Assembly (NCBI GenBank): GCA_018267615.1
Contig: JAFDYD010000008.1
Coordinates: 58,800 to 112,997 of the forward strand
Length of the DNA stretch: 54,198 nt
Source: Bacteroidota bacterium
GTDB lineage: Bacteria; Bacteroidota; Bacteroidia; Chitinophagales; Chitinophagaceae
Reading direction: 5' to 3'
Part shown: piece after piece, positions 9,699 to 18,735 of the stretch
How positions within the stretch are numbered: position 1 is the first letter of the stretch
Layout: the number at the start of each line of letters is the position of its first letter
Position numbers and translations under genes: made by a program
Notes under the pieces: model-generated
Told to the model about the DNA's origin: nothing
Databases searched by the model: none
What the model saw: only the letters and a program-made list of their open reading frames with translations

Positions 9699-12665
9699 TT
9701 ATTGAAATTGGTAAGCCGGCCGGTGCACTTCTTGTAACGGGAATTGAATGGTTACTTTTGTGCCCACCGGCATGTGATTATGATCCTCCGGATCTTCAAT
9801 ATTTATTTTGATAGAAGCCTCATGTGTGGTGTTGAACACTTCAATTCTTCTTGCTGTCAGTGTCATACCCTTTGACTGGTACTCCACCGGGATAATACTT
9901 TTGAATTGAAGCGCCTGTTTTCTTCCGATGCCATTATCTTCAATATTGCATACAAGATATTTTGTGTCGGTATGGAAACTGATTTTGATTTTGCCATTGG
10001 CATCTTTTTTATAACGCATGCCATGACGTACGCTGTTTTCGATATAAGGTTGCAGGATCATGGGTGGAATGAAATAATCTTCATCGTTTATTTTCGGATC
10101 GACCTGGATTTCATACACAAATTTATTCTCAAATCGCTTTTTTTCCAATTCTAGGTAAGTAGATATATAGGCGATTTCCTGTTGCAGACTGATATCGTGT
10201 TTGGAAGAAAGATCCAGTGTTAACCTTATAAGTCTTGAGAATTGAGTGATAAATTCATTTGCGCCAAGTATGTCTTTGTCGATCACGTATTGTTGAATCG
10301 AATTCAGGCTATTAAAAATAAAGTGCGGATTCATTTGCGAACGAAGTGCCATTTGTTCCAGCTCCGATAATTTTGCAGCGAGTATTGTTTTCTGGGCCTC
10401 TTTCTTTTTGAGGCTTTGAATGCGCAGGTACACAAAAAAAATGATCAATGCTGTAGCAAATAAAAAAAGCACCAGTTGAAACCAAAGTTTTTCACGCAAT
10501 AATTTTTCGATGGTAAATTTTATAAGAACGTGATTGCTCTCCACGCCAAATTTATTGATAGCAGCCAGCTCCAATGAATAATTTCCGGAAGTAAGTGAAG
10601 GGTAGTTCAAAGACGTTTCACTGGTAGTGTGCCATACGGTGTCAGTAGAAAATTTGTATTTATATACAATGTCGCCAGCCGACTTGTATGAAATTCCCAC
10701 AAAATCTATCCGGATATTGTTGTCTTTATGAGGAACAGAAAAATTTGGTCGAGCATATGGCATTTTATTTCCTGAAACGATAATATCAGTGATGTATAAT
10801 TTGCAATTTGAACTTCTTGCTGTTTTATTTACATCAAATCTCGTAAGTCCTTCCGGAGTTCCAAGTAATACATTTTCTCCATCGACAAACACATTATTGA
10901 TAATATCCGATTTCAGTCCATCGCTTGTGGTAAATGTTGTCACTGCATAACCAGTATCCATTATGCGAATTCGATTTAAACCTTTGTCTGTTCCCATCCA
11001 GATATTATTGTGCTCAATGAACAGGCTTCTACAAATATCACTGGTCAAACCATTCACTGTAGTAAGATTACGGATGATTTTGCCCTTCCGAAAAGCAACC
11101 AGCCCATTTCCGGAAGTAGCAATCCACAAGGTGCCGTCGTCGGTACTCTTGATAGCTGCAATTCTTTTTTTTAGTAATTTATTATTTGCACCTTCAAAAA
11201 CAAACCTTTTATTTTCTGCAACGCCGAACAAACCATTTAGGGTACCCACATAGGTCGTGTCGTCGAGCTTGTATGCACAAGTAGACCTGTCCTCCCAAAT
11301 AGTGTCTATGAGTTTTGATGCAGCATCAATTTTTGTTCCGAAGGTTAAAGGTTTTCCATTTGGATCAATTTGTAATGTATATCGGCTAGCACTTGTTATT
11401 ATTTTCCCATTTTTGGTAGCAAATGCATCTTTTATTGCAACACCTGTAAAGAATTCTCTTGCTTTGTTCTGTTTGTCGAGAGTAAACAAACCATAATCTG
11501 TACCTACAAGCAATTTTTTGTCACGAATTTTATTGATAGTGATAACTCTCCCACGTGTGTAGCCATGCATGATCTTCATTGATTTCGAAATTGAGAGATC
11601 TGAGTTTAAACGCCACAAAAAAAATCCTTCGCCGCCCACCCATAATGTCGAATCAATTTTCTGAATGCAAAACACTGACGACAACCCATTATCTGATTTG
11701 AATGAAAAATTCTCGAGTTCGGAAGATGCCAGTCGGTACACACCTTTGCCGAGTGTGCTAAACCACAGACTTCCTTCTGAATCGCGCATAACGCCGTTAA
11801 TAGTTTGACCCACGGAGAAACTATCGGTTATTTTTTTCCTTATAGCATCAATTAAAAGTGTTTTTTTGTTGTAGTTAAATGCGAACGTGGTGTCGTCAAT
11901 GCTTGACGCGTTAATAAACCCTTCTTTAATAGGCAATTTGAATTCGGTATCCTTATTCGATTTAAATGTGAGTACATCATTTCTTACCAACACTTCAGAA
12001 CGCTGGTTAAAAAAAATGCTTCCATATTGGTTTTTTTTGGTGAATGGAATATCTTCAACCACGGTTAAATGGTTATCCTTTACATCAGCAATCATCATAT
12101 TGAATCCATAGGGAAATATTAATGCGACTCTGAAATTCTTATTTTTATTGATACCAGCTTTTATTGTTCGTATCGGTTGCCCTGCTAATTCGTTTATTTC
12201 AATTATTTTGCCGGCGTGATCAATGATATGTAATGAATGATATTCCATGATAAGCAAATCGCCTGCTTCATTTTCAGTGATCGATGTGAGTTCAGAAAGT
12301 ATGTGAATACTTTTTAACAAAGAGTCATTTTCATTATTGTAAATTTTGCCATTTAAATAATAGCAGGGAGAATTTCCGAAAGGCACGATCCATACTCGAT
12401 TTTTTGAATCCACAAACAATTTGATGATTTCATTATCCGGTAAACCATCTGCAGTTGTGAAATTTTTGAAATGAGTACCATCGTAACGACTCAATCCTGT
12501 TTCAGTTCCGATCCACATAAATCCATCTTTGTCTTGTGCCATGCAATAAACAGTAGAGCCGGCTAGTCCATCTTTTACATCGTAGTTAACATAGCTATAT
12601 TGCTGGCTAAAAAGACGAACGGTTATTAGTAAAAAAAGAATACTGAAAATCAATTGCCGCTTCAA
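9699..12665 (-). CDS. Propeller sensor histidine kinase, LytS-type (copy 2)
   Basis: The 988-aa paralogue of the kinase at 6599-9628 has the same architecture: signal segment (KRQLIFSILFLLITVRLFSQ), propeller repeats, Y_Y_Y-type domain, one transmembrane helix at about 726-748, phospho-acceptor His781 in MNPHFIFNSL, and a GHKL ATPase domain with ENSVRHG and EDNGIGRKQ. The first 100 residues and the last 260 are nearly the same as copy 1, while residues of about 100-640, the sensor blades, differ much more. The start is a TTG at 12665 directly after an in-frame stop. It lies 70 nt upstream of copy 1, so GT2, kinase 2, kinase 1 and the regulator may form one transcript. It has no private response regulator, so it probably signals to the same LytTR protein. 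Confidence 0.92.
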   Translation of the reverse strand: MKRQLIFSILFLLITVRLFSQQYSYVNYDVKDGLAGSTVYCMAQDKDGFMWIGTETGLSRYDGTHFKNFTTADGLPDNEIIKLFVDSKNRVWIVPFGNSPCYYLNGKIYNNENDSLLKSIHILSELTSITENEAGDLLIMEYHSLHIIDHAGKIIEINELAGQPIRTIKAGINKNKNFRVALIFPYGFNMMIADVKDNHLTVVEDIPFTKKNQYGSIFFNQRSEVLVRNDVLTFKSNKDTEFKLPIKEGFINASSIDDTTFAFNYNKKTLLIDAIRKKITDSFSVGQTINGVMRDSEGSLWFSTLGKGVYRLASSELENFSFKSDNGLSSVFCIQKIDSTLWVGGEGFFLWRLNSDLSISKSMKIMHGYTRGRVITINKIRDKKLLVGTDYGLFTLDKQNKAREFFTGVAIKDAFATKNGKIITSASRYTLQIDPNGKPLTFGTKIDAASKLIDTIWEDRSTCAYKLDDTTYVGTLNGLFGVAENKRFVFEGANNKLLKKRIAAIKSTDDGTLWIATSGNGLVAFRKGKIIRNLTTVNGLTSDICRSLFIEHNNIWMGTDKGLNRIRIMDTGYAVTTFTTSDGLKSDIINNVFVDGENVLLGTPEGLTRFDVNKTARSSNCKLYITDIIVSGNKMPYARPNFSVPHKDNNIRIDFVGISYKSAGDIVYKYKFSTDTVWHTTSETSLNYPSLTSGNYSLELAAINKFGVESNHVLIKFTIEKLLREKLWFQLVLFLFATALIIFFVYLRIQSLKKKEAQKTILAAKLSELEQMALRSQMNPHFIFNSLNSIQQYVIDKDILGANEFITQFSRLIRLTLDLSSKHDISLQQEIAYISTYLELEKKRFENKFVYEIQVDPKINDEDYFIPPMILQPYIENSVRHGMRYKKDANGKIKISFHTDTKYLVCNIEDNGIGRKQALQFKSIIPVEYQSKGMTLTARRIEVFNTTHEASIKINIEDPEDHNHMPVGTKVTIQFPLQEVHRPAYQFQ
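9713..10448 (-). repeat. Kinase-domain direct repeat, copy B
   Basis: This is the counterpart of 6610-7345 at an offset of 3103 bp. Third-position changes are scattered but there are no gaps, which fits a tandem duplication kept similar by selection or by gene conversion. Confidence 0.85.
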
Positions 12666-12705
12666 CTAGTATCTGTTTTTAAAGAAATGATGAAAGATGA
12701 CTGAT

Positions 12706-13647
12706 TTATTTTTTTTTCGCAAACAGGTAACAAATCAACATACACATTTTTGAAGTGACACCGATTCGCAAAACAGATGTAGGGATGCTCTGTTGAAAAC
12801 GAATCATAGATATGATGGCTTGAGGAACAGCACCGTCGTAACCTGACTGCCTGATCTCCTCAATGCTTTTAATTTTAAGATTTCTTATCAGCCGCCACCA
12901 TGCATCGAATATCGTGATATTTTTTAAAATGCCTGTTCCGGTTTTTTCCATCAGTAAAAAATGCTCGGGTATTTCAACTTCCCTGTTTCGAAAAGCATTT
13001 TTAGTAACCTGGGTTTCACTGATGCCGATATTCACAAGCGACTTGTCGATATATTCAGCATGGGTCGATGCAAGATAGCGGATGTAAAAATCTATATCCA
13101 CCAACCACTTCATACGTGCATCGTACAAAAGTTGGGTATTTTTTTTATGTAATACTACGCTCGGCGGTCCGATACAATTTCCTGCAAGTAATACTGCGGC
13201 ATTCTTTTCTAACATACTTAAACGATGCCGGGCAGGAAAAATATTTTTTTTAAGGCCTGACTCGGCATATACATTTGTATACGCGCAAAAAATAAATGAC
13301 GATGATTGATTTTTGTCAATTAAATCGACAAAATATTTCAGGCTATTTTCTTCAACGAACCAGTCGTCATCATGCATAAGCTTGATCCAGGCACCCGATG
13401 ACCGGCGTATGCTTTCATTCCAGTTTTCGGGGGTACCCAGCGTGGATGAATTTTTGAAATAAAGAAGAGTAAATTGGGCATAGTAACGTGTGCACAAATT
13501 TTTTACGCTGTCATCCGGACTATCATCCGTTACGATCACTTCAAAATTGCGGAATGTTTGAATCTGGATTGAGTCCAGCAGCCGTTGCAAATAATCAATC
13601 CGTTTATATGCAGGTATGCAAATGGAGACAAGAATTTCATCGGCCAT
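12706..13647 (-). CDS. Glycosyltransferase family 2 (GT-A)
   Basis: The 313-aa protein opens with the GT2 signature VSICIPAYKRIDYLQRLLDSIQ, then the nucleotide-binding VIVTDDSPDDS, a DxD-like metal site in IKLMHDDDWF, and an acceptor region with RMKWLVDIDFYIRYL. It transfers a sugar from a nucleotide donor to a glycan or lipid acceptor in the cytoplasm. It is the first gene of the minus-strand run that continues into the sensor kinases 40 nt downstream, and shares its probable surface-glycan role with the epimerase and GT4 gene. The ATG at 13647 is unambiguous. Donor and acceptor are not predictable. Confidence 0.9.
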   Translation of the reverse strand: MADEILVSICIPAYKRIDYLQRLLDSIQIQTFRNFEVIVTDDSPDDSVKNLCTRYYAQFTLLYFKNSSTLGTPENWNESIRRSSGAWIKLMHDDDWFVEENSLKYFVDLIDKNQSSSFIFCAYTNVYAESGLKKNIFPARHRLSMLEKNAAVLLAGNCIGPPSVVLHKKNTQLLYDARMKWLVDIDFYIRYLASTHAEYIDKSLVNIGISETQVTKNAFRNREVEIPEHFLLMEKTGTGILKNITIFDAWWRLIRNLKIKSIEEIRQSGYDGAVPQAIISMIRFQQSIPTSVLRIGVTSKMCMLICYLFAKKK

Positions 13648-13750
13648 AAAACAAAAATAGGATATGGTGGATAAATAGTAACCGTATTATGAAAGCATTA
13701 CGAAATTATAGCACGGAAATTGTTACGAAAAAGCTTTAATGCTGTAACTT

Positions 13751-14020
13751 ATGCTTATCCAATTCAACAAAAATATTCAATTCACCAAGCTGGTGAAAGC
13801 CGATGGCAGGCTCCGCGAATTTAATTTCAGAAAGACAAATGGCATACAGGGGGAATTGTTTACAGTTGATGTAAGCGATGATCGGGGCAACAGGATTATG
13901 TTCAGAATGCAAAAAGCAGACGGATCTTGGAAAATAATGGAACAGCAACTTCCAGCCTGGATTATAGAAAATGAGGCAAATTTTCACGAACTGATCGAAG
14001 AAGAATTGCGCTACGCTTAA
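13751..14020 (+). CDS. Small conserved-looking hypothetical protein
   Basis: I do not recognise this 89-aa protein. It has alternating beta-strand character in its first two thirds (FNFRKTNGIQGELFTVDVSDDRGNRIMFRM) and an acidic helix at the C-terminus (ENEANFHELIEEELRYA). There is no signal peptide or membrane segment, so it is probably cytoplasmic. The plus-strand reading is preferred over the opposite-strand frame because its composition is balanced and it has an ATG start. It lies divergent from the GT2 gene and 101 nt ahead of the YdeI-like gene. Confidence 0.7.
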   Translation: MLIQFNKNIQFTKLVKADGRLREFNFRKTNGIQGELFTVDVSDDRGNRIMFRMQKADGSWKIMEQQLPAWIIENEANFHELIEEELRYA

Positions 14021-14121
14021 TCTATCATTCCATTTTTTGATTTATTTTCATGACGGGTTGCAATTGCAGCCGGAGCAATTTTCTATTCGCATTAAAATTT
14101 CATAGTTTATCGTGATAGCCT

Positions 14122-14637
14122 GTGATTCAATTCACTACTACAATATTACAATTTGCTGAACAGGGTGAAAAAACCGGATGGACCTACGTCCAAATCCCTG
14201 AAGACGTTGCTCAAAAGCTGAAGCCGGGAAATAAGAAAAGTTTCCGGGTGAAAGGACTGCTGGATGATTTTCCAATTCAGAAAATAGCGCTATTGCCTTT
14301 CGGTGATGGAAGTTTTATCATGCCAATTAACGCCGGAATGCGCAAAGGCATTCACAAAAAGAAAGGCGCAATGCTAAAATTAAAATTGGAAGTAGATAAC
14401 CAGGCTCCAAAATTATCCAGGGAACTCATGGCGTGCCTGGCAGATGAACCAAAGGCGCTGAATTTCTTCAATACATTCAGTCCTTCTCACAAAATGTATT
14501 TCAGTAAATGGATCGAAAGCGCCAAAACCGAACCTACCAAAACAAAGCGCATAGCCCAGGCAGTTAGTGCACTGCTTCATGGTTTTGATTTTGGACAGAT
14601 GATGCGGGCATTGAAGCAGGATAAAAGAGATCGTTAA
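14122..14637 (+). CDS. DUF1905 / YdeI-OmpD-associated family protein
   Basis: The 171-aa protein has an N-terminal DUF1905-type barrel (GWTYVQIPEDVAQKLKPGNKKSFRVKG ... INAGMRKGIHKKKGAMLKLKLE) and a C-terminal YdeI-like helical region around FFNTFSPSHKMYFSKWIESAKTEPTKTKRIAQAV. The biochemical role of this common family is not established. It starts at a GTG at 14122. It is convergent with the ABC exporter pair, and its TAA stop lies in the outermost part of the large inverted repeat that fills the spacer. Confidence 0.85.
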   Translation: MIQFTTTILQFAEQGEKTGWTYVQIPEDVAQKLKPGNKKSFRVKGLLDDFPIQKIALLPFGDGSFIMPINAGMRKGIHKKKGAMLKLKLEVDNQAPKLSRELMACLADEPKALNFFNTFSPSHKMYFSKWIESAKTEPTKTKRIAQAVSALLHGFDFGQMMRALKQDKRDR

Positions 14638-14853
14638 TGTGCGCATTAGTCGATTGGTTGAGAGGTTGATTTGTCGATTAGTTTTGAACCATGATTAAAG
14701 GATTGAAGGATTACCACGAAGTTTGACTGTTTGACAAAGTATAGTTTCTCGATTGCTATATAGTATGAAACTTCGTGGTAATCCTTCAATTCTTTAATCA
14801 TGGTTCAAAACTATTCAACCAATCAACCTCTCAACCACTCATACACACATTAA
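14633..14853. repeat. Large inverted repeat between convergent genes
   Basis: The arms 14656-14724 and 14768-14836 (69 nt each) are complementary apart from a handful of mismatches, around a 43-nt loop. Further out, both sides carry GTTAATGTG, with a 5-nt length difference between the sides. The TAA in that word is the stop codon of the left gene (14635-14637) and, on the other strand, of the right gene (14850-14852). The outer part is made of words like TTGATTGG and TTGAGAGG; the inner part contains AACCATGATTAAAG and ATTACCACGAAG. A bidirectional transcription terminator or mRNA end-protecting hairpin is a reasonable inference. Confidence 0.9.
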
Positions 14854-16610
14854 CTTGCTCTTTTCCCTTGCATCAGCATATTTACCGCATGATCAAAGGA
14901 GCCTGCACGAATCAATTCTCGAGAGTTCACAAAAAATATCTCATCTGCATTTTGAATGGTGTTCAGCCTGTGTGCAATAATCACGCGCGTTGTTTTCGCC
15001 GGCAATTTACTAAGAATGTCTTCCAATATTTGCTCTGTGATCGTATCGATATTTGCAGTGGCCTCGTCAAGAATCAATAAATCGGGATTGCGAAGCAGCG
15101 CGCGCATAAATGCAATCAACTGTTTTTGTCCAAGACTGATACTATCTCCACCGGAGACAATATTGGTATCGAGCCCGTTTTCAAAAATTGACAGAAGACT
15201 TTGGAGATTTGCGTTTTTGATTACATCTTCCAATTGCTCGTTCGTATAATCCCTGAATTTTTCGTTTCCATACAAAATATTTTCGCGTACGGTTCCGGTA
15301 AATAAAAAAGGCTCTTGCAAAATAAAACCGATTTTATTTGTGCGCTCATCCTGCTCATAACCGCGGATATCTTTTCCATCCAGTAAAATTTCTCCTTTTG
15401 TCGGATCGTATAGTCTTGCAATCAATGATGCTGTTGTTGTTTTTCCTCCACCAGTTGGACCAACCAATGCATAAGTCTTTCCCCGCTCCAAGCTGAAATT
15501 TACATTGTGTAATATTTCCGTCCCTCCGGGATAACCAAAATACACGTTCTTAAATTCTAAAAGCGATCCGTTGCTTTGCCCGCCAGTTGTTCTTAGCACA
15601 GGTAAATTGGACTCCATATTTAAAATATGAGAGATCCTGTCCCACCCTGCCATTGCTACTTGGAAATTGGTCCATAACGCGGCAAGTTGTCGAAGCGGAT
15701 TATAGAAATTTGTCGCGTAAGAAAGATAACTCACCAACAATCCAATGGAAAATTGCCCGATTGAAATAAGGTAAATGCCTACCGTGAGCACGATGAGTTG
15801 TGCAATGCTTGCAAGAAATCCATATACCGGGATAAAAACATTATTTGCGATGCCCGCTCCTATTGCTGAATTGTAATTATTAATGTTGGCCTCTTCAAAG
15901 CGTTTTCTAAAATAATCTCTCCTGTTAAATGCAATAATCACTTTGAAATTATTAAGGCTTTCCTGAATTTCTGCACTCAAACCACCTGTACTTTTTAGAT
16001 TTGCTGCATTTTTTCTTTTCACCCATTGCGAGGTTACTTTTGTAAATAAGAATATAATCAAACCAGGCCCCAACGCGGCAACACCCAATTTGAAATTGAT
16101 GAGCAAAAGAAAAATGCCTGCACCTGTCATCGTCACAATTGATCCAATAAACTGCATCAGTGATTGCGAAAAAAACTGGTTGATTTTATCCGTATCGTTA
16201 TTCACTCTTGAAATCAGATCGCCAGCTTTATTTTGATTGAAGAATGCAACCGGCAATTCCTGCAGCTTGAAAAAAATACTGTTGCGAAGTTTGAATAACA
16301 TTCTTTGTCCAACGCCTCCCATCATCCGGGTTTGAAAATAACTCGCAAAAAATCCGCCTAGCGCCAATAGCAGTAACAATCCGCCACTGAGCAACACGCC
16401 CCGGTAATCTTTATGAATAATATATTTGTCGATCGCACGGCCGACTATATAAGGATTAAGCAGGTTAAATGCTGAGTTAGCAAGAATAGCGATCAATGCA
16501 AGAAACAGGCTCGCTCTCTCCTCTCTTATCAATTGCAATAATTTTCGCAAAGCACGCAAAGTGGAAGTCTTTTGCTGCTGTGCGGAAGTATTATCAAGCT
16601 TGTAATTCAT
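14850..16610 (-). CDS. ABC exporter half-transporter with intact catalytic site
   Basis: The protein of about 586 aa has six transmembrane segments followed by a nucleotide-binding domain: Walker A GPTGGGKT, Q-loop ILQEPFLF, a non-canonical signature (ISLGQKQ in place of LSGGQ), Walker B LLILDEATANID with the catalytic Glu, and switch His in IIAHRL. Its start overlaps the upstream partner gene; I chose the ATG at 16610 (MNYKLDN), and a longer form from 16649 is possible. Together with 16594-18342 it forms a heterodimer of the TmrAB/TM287-288/LmrCD type. The substrate is unknown; lipids, peptides or drugs are the usual range. Confidence 0.93.
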   Translation of the reverse strand: MNYKLDNTSAQQQKTSTLRALRKLLQLIREERASLFLALIAILANSAFNLLNPYIVGRAIDKYIIHKDYRGVLLSGGLLLLLALGGFFASYFQTRMMGGVGQRMLFKLRNSIFFKLQELPVAFFNQNKAGDLISRVNNDTDKINQFFSQSLMQFIGSIVTMTGAGIFLLLINFKLGVAALGPGLIIFLFTKVTSQWVKRKNAANLKSTGGLSAEIQESLNNFKVIIAFNRRDYFRKRFEEANINNYNSAIGAGIANNVFIPVYGFLASIAQLIVLTVGIYLISIGQFSIGLLVSYLSYATNFYNPLRQLAALWTNFQVAMAGWDRISHILNMESNLPVLRTTGGQSNGSLLEFKNVYFGYPGGTEILHNVNFSLERGKTYALVGPTGGGKTTTASLIARLYDPTKGEILLDGKDIRGYEQDERTNKIGFILQEPFLFTGTVRENILYGNEKFRDYTNEQLEDVIKNANLQSLLSIFENGLDTNIVSGGDSISLGQKQLIAFMRALLRNPDLLILDEATANIDTITEQILEDILSKLPAKTTRVIIAHRLNTIQNADEIFFVNSRELIRAGSFDHAVNMLMQGKRAS

Positions 16611-18342
16611 AATTGCTGATGCTTTGTTGTGAATTGTAGATTTGTACATACTCCGGACTCGAATGCATCAATGTTTGATGTGTTCCGGTCGCGATAATTT
16701 CTCCTTCCATCAAAACAATTACCTGGTCGAAATGCTCTACCGATGCAATTTTTTGCGTCACTGAAATCAAAGTAATACCGGGATAATTTTCACGCACGTT
16801 TTTTAATATTTTCATTTCAGTATTGGTATCAACGCGTGCAGTAAAATCATCCAATAATAAAATCTGCGGATCGGTTGCAAGCGCTCGCGCCAACATAATG
16901 CGCTGTTTTTGTCCGCCCGACAAACTCGTACCTCTTTCAGATATGACGGTATTCAATTTATCAGGAAGCGCCTCGACAAAATCTTTTAATTCTGCAGTCT
17001 CAATTGCTTTGAGCAACGACTCATCCGTTACCTGGTCACTGAATGCAATATTTTCCCGGATGCTCATGTTAAACATGATGCTGTCCTGGAAAACAAAACC
17101 CAGGTGCCGGTAAAAATTTTCCTTTACATAATCATTGATATTTTTCCCATCGAATTCAATAATTCCCTCAGACGGATGTATAAGTCCCGTGAGGAGATAC
17201 AATAGTTGCGTTTTCCCTGCAGCAGTAGGTCCAATCACGGCGAGACTGGATCCACTCTTCATAGAAAAACTGATATCCTTCAACACCTTTTTCTGGCCAT
17301 ACACCACAGAAACATTTTTCATTTCGATGTCACCATGAAGCGTTTCTTTGATTGTGCCTTTTTCAACAGGTTCAGGTGTGCTTAACACAGAAAAAATTCT
17401 TTCATAGCTTGCCGATGCCTGTGCTATTACATTGCTCATAAACCCGATCACCAGTATCGGAAAGATCAGGATAGAAAGATAGCTGGTGAACGCTGCATAT
17501 TCTCCCAATGTCATGTTGTTGTTTATTACAAAATGACCGCCTAGTAAAAGAATGCTGATGCTTCCAAGCGTTGCAGTAAATACAATCACCGGGATCAACC
17601 AGGAGAATAAATACAAAATTCCAAGACCTAAATCTTTTGCTTCTCTGTTTGCAGTAAAAAATTTATCGTTCTCCAAACGTTGCGAGTTCACAACGCGGAT
17701 CAGAGCAGCCCCAAGAATGCTTTCGTTAATTACTTTATTCAACTTATCAATTACGGCGCGGCTTTTCATAAATATGGCGCGAACTTTTTTCAACACAAAA
17801 AAGAAAGTGCCACCAATAATTGGAATGATCGCTATGATAGTCAGCGCTAATTTCCAGTTGATGGTAAAAAGCATAATGCATGTTCCGATAATCAGGATGA
17901 TGGATGAAGTAATGGAAACGATTGCCTGCGCCACAAACATTTTGATAGAATCAATATCTGCAGTGAGATTAGTGAGCAGCTTAGACGGATTTGCTACTTG
18001 AACATATTCGTGACTCTGCAATGAAATTCGCGCAGCCAACTTGTAGCGAAGATCTCGCGCCACACGTTCCGATGCATATGTTTGCACCACTCCCATCAAA
18101 TATGTGAAAACAAAAATAATTCCTGCGGCAGATAAGAATTCGGTTAAGACAGTTTTCAAAACATAATGGTCAGGATAGGCATCGATGCCTTTTGATATGA
18201 TTTTGGGAAGAACCAGGTTGATGCTGTTGCTGAGCAACGAAAAAAAGATGAGCAATATGATCATACCTCTATATGGACCAAGCAAGCTAAATACGCTGGG
18301 AGATTTTTTTTTCGGGCTGGCTGGATTCGGTTTCTTCGCCAT
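16594..18342 (-). CDS. ABC exporter half-transporter with degenerate catalytic site
   Basis: The protein of about 582 aa has an N-terminal Lys/Pro-rich cytoplasmic stretch, six transmembrane helices, and a nucleotide-binding domain with Walker A GPTAAGKT, Q-loop VFQDSIMF, a canonical LSGGQKQR signature, Walker B LLLDDFTARVD (Asp replaces the catalytic Glu) and Gln in place of the switch His (ISVTQKI). These are the marks of the non-hydrolytic half of a heterodimeric exporter. The gene precedes and overlaps its partner by 17 nt. I chose the ATG at 18342 (MAKKPNPAS), with 18348 as an alternative. A perfect 7-bp inverted repeat lies just upstream. Confidence 0.93.
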   Translation of the reverse strand: MAKKPNPASPKKKSPSVFSLLGPYRGMIILLIFFSLLSNSINLVLPKIISKGIDAYPDHYVLKTVLTEFLSAAGIIFVFTYLMGVVQTYASERVARDLRYKLAARISLQSHEYVQVANPSKLLTNLTADIDSIKMFVAQAIVSITSSIILIIGTCIMLFTINWKLALTIIAIIPIIGGTFFFVLKKVRAIFMKSRAVIDKLNKVINESILGAALIRVVNSQRLENDKFFTANREAKDLGLGILYLFSWLIPVIVFTATLGSISILLLGGHFVINNNMTLGEYAAFTSYLSILIFPILVIGFMSNVIAQASASYERIFSVLSTPEPVEKGTIKETLHGDIEMKNVSVVYGQKKVLKDISFSMKSGSSLAVIGPTAAGKTQLLYLLTGLIHPSEGIIEFDGKNINDYVKENFYRHLGFVFQDSIMFNMSIRENIAFSDQVTDESLLKAIETAELKDFVEALPDKLNTVISERGTSLSGGQKQRIMLARALATDPQILLLDDFTARVDTNTEMKILKNVRENYPGITLISVTQKIASVEHFDQVIVLMEGEIIATGTHQTLMHSSPEYVQIYNSQQSISNYELQA

Positions 18343-18367
18343 AAGCATTTTGATTAAAAAATTCGTC

Positions 18368-18393
18368 CATCGGGAAATAATATTTGCCCGATG
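18368..18393 (-). promoter_or_regulatory. Inverted repeat upstream of the ABC exporter operon
   Basis: CATCGGG and CCCGATG form a perfect 7-bp inverted repeat with a 12-nt A/T-rich centre, 26 nt ahead of the first exporter start codon. It could be an operator or a leader hairpin; nothing in the sequence decides between them. Confidence 0.4.
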
Positions 18394-18642
18394 CAACAAC
18401 TAATATGTAGGTATGGACGTCTGAAAAAAATAAATATTTTAGACAAATACGTCTTTTCAGGAAAAACTTCAAAGGACATCTCCGGTGAACGCAAAAAAAC
18501 GATCGGCAAAATACCTTAAGCATCTGGCAAAACAATTTATTTTTCTATGATTTTTTTTATTTTTTACTGTTCGAAAACAGAAAAAATAATTTAACGCAGC
18601 TTTTAAACTATTTCAATTATTAACACGTTGTGAATAAGTAAC

Positions 18643-18676
18643 TTTGTCAAAATACAATTTCAAATAATTACATTTG
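18643..18676 (+). promoter_or_regulatory. Bacteroidetes-type promoter, probably for phoH
   Basis: A TTTG at 18643-18646 and a perfect TAnnTTTG (TACATTTG) at 18669-18676 are separated by 22 nt, near the upper end of the usual range. A second -7-like TAACTTTG at 18639-18646 overlaps the first. The 336-bp spacer 18400-18735 otherwise holds only the T-rich leader of the divergent exporter and no gene that I can see. Confidence 0.45.
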
Positions 18677-18735
18677 AATAAGACGAACAGGAACCGTACC
18701 CGTGCAGAGGTATAATTATTGTGAACTTAAAATGA

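Noticed and set aside
6599..12665. Hybrid two-component (HTCS) proteins
   Set aside because: The kinases end after the ATPase domain and the response regulator is a separate LytTR protein, so they are LytS/LytTR type and not single-chain hybrids.
13736..13987. Minus-strand open frame of 83 codons opposite the small plus-strand gene
   Set aside because: The product is rich in Cys, His and Phe in an irregular way and the plus-strand frame has better start context and composition.
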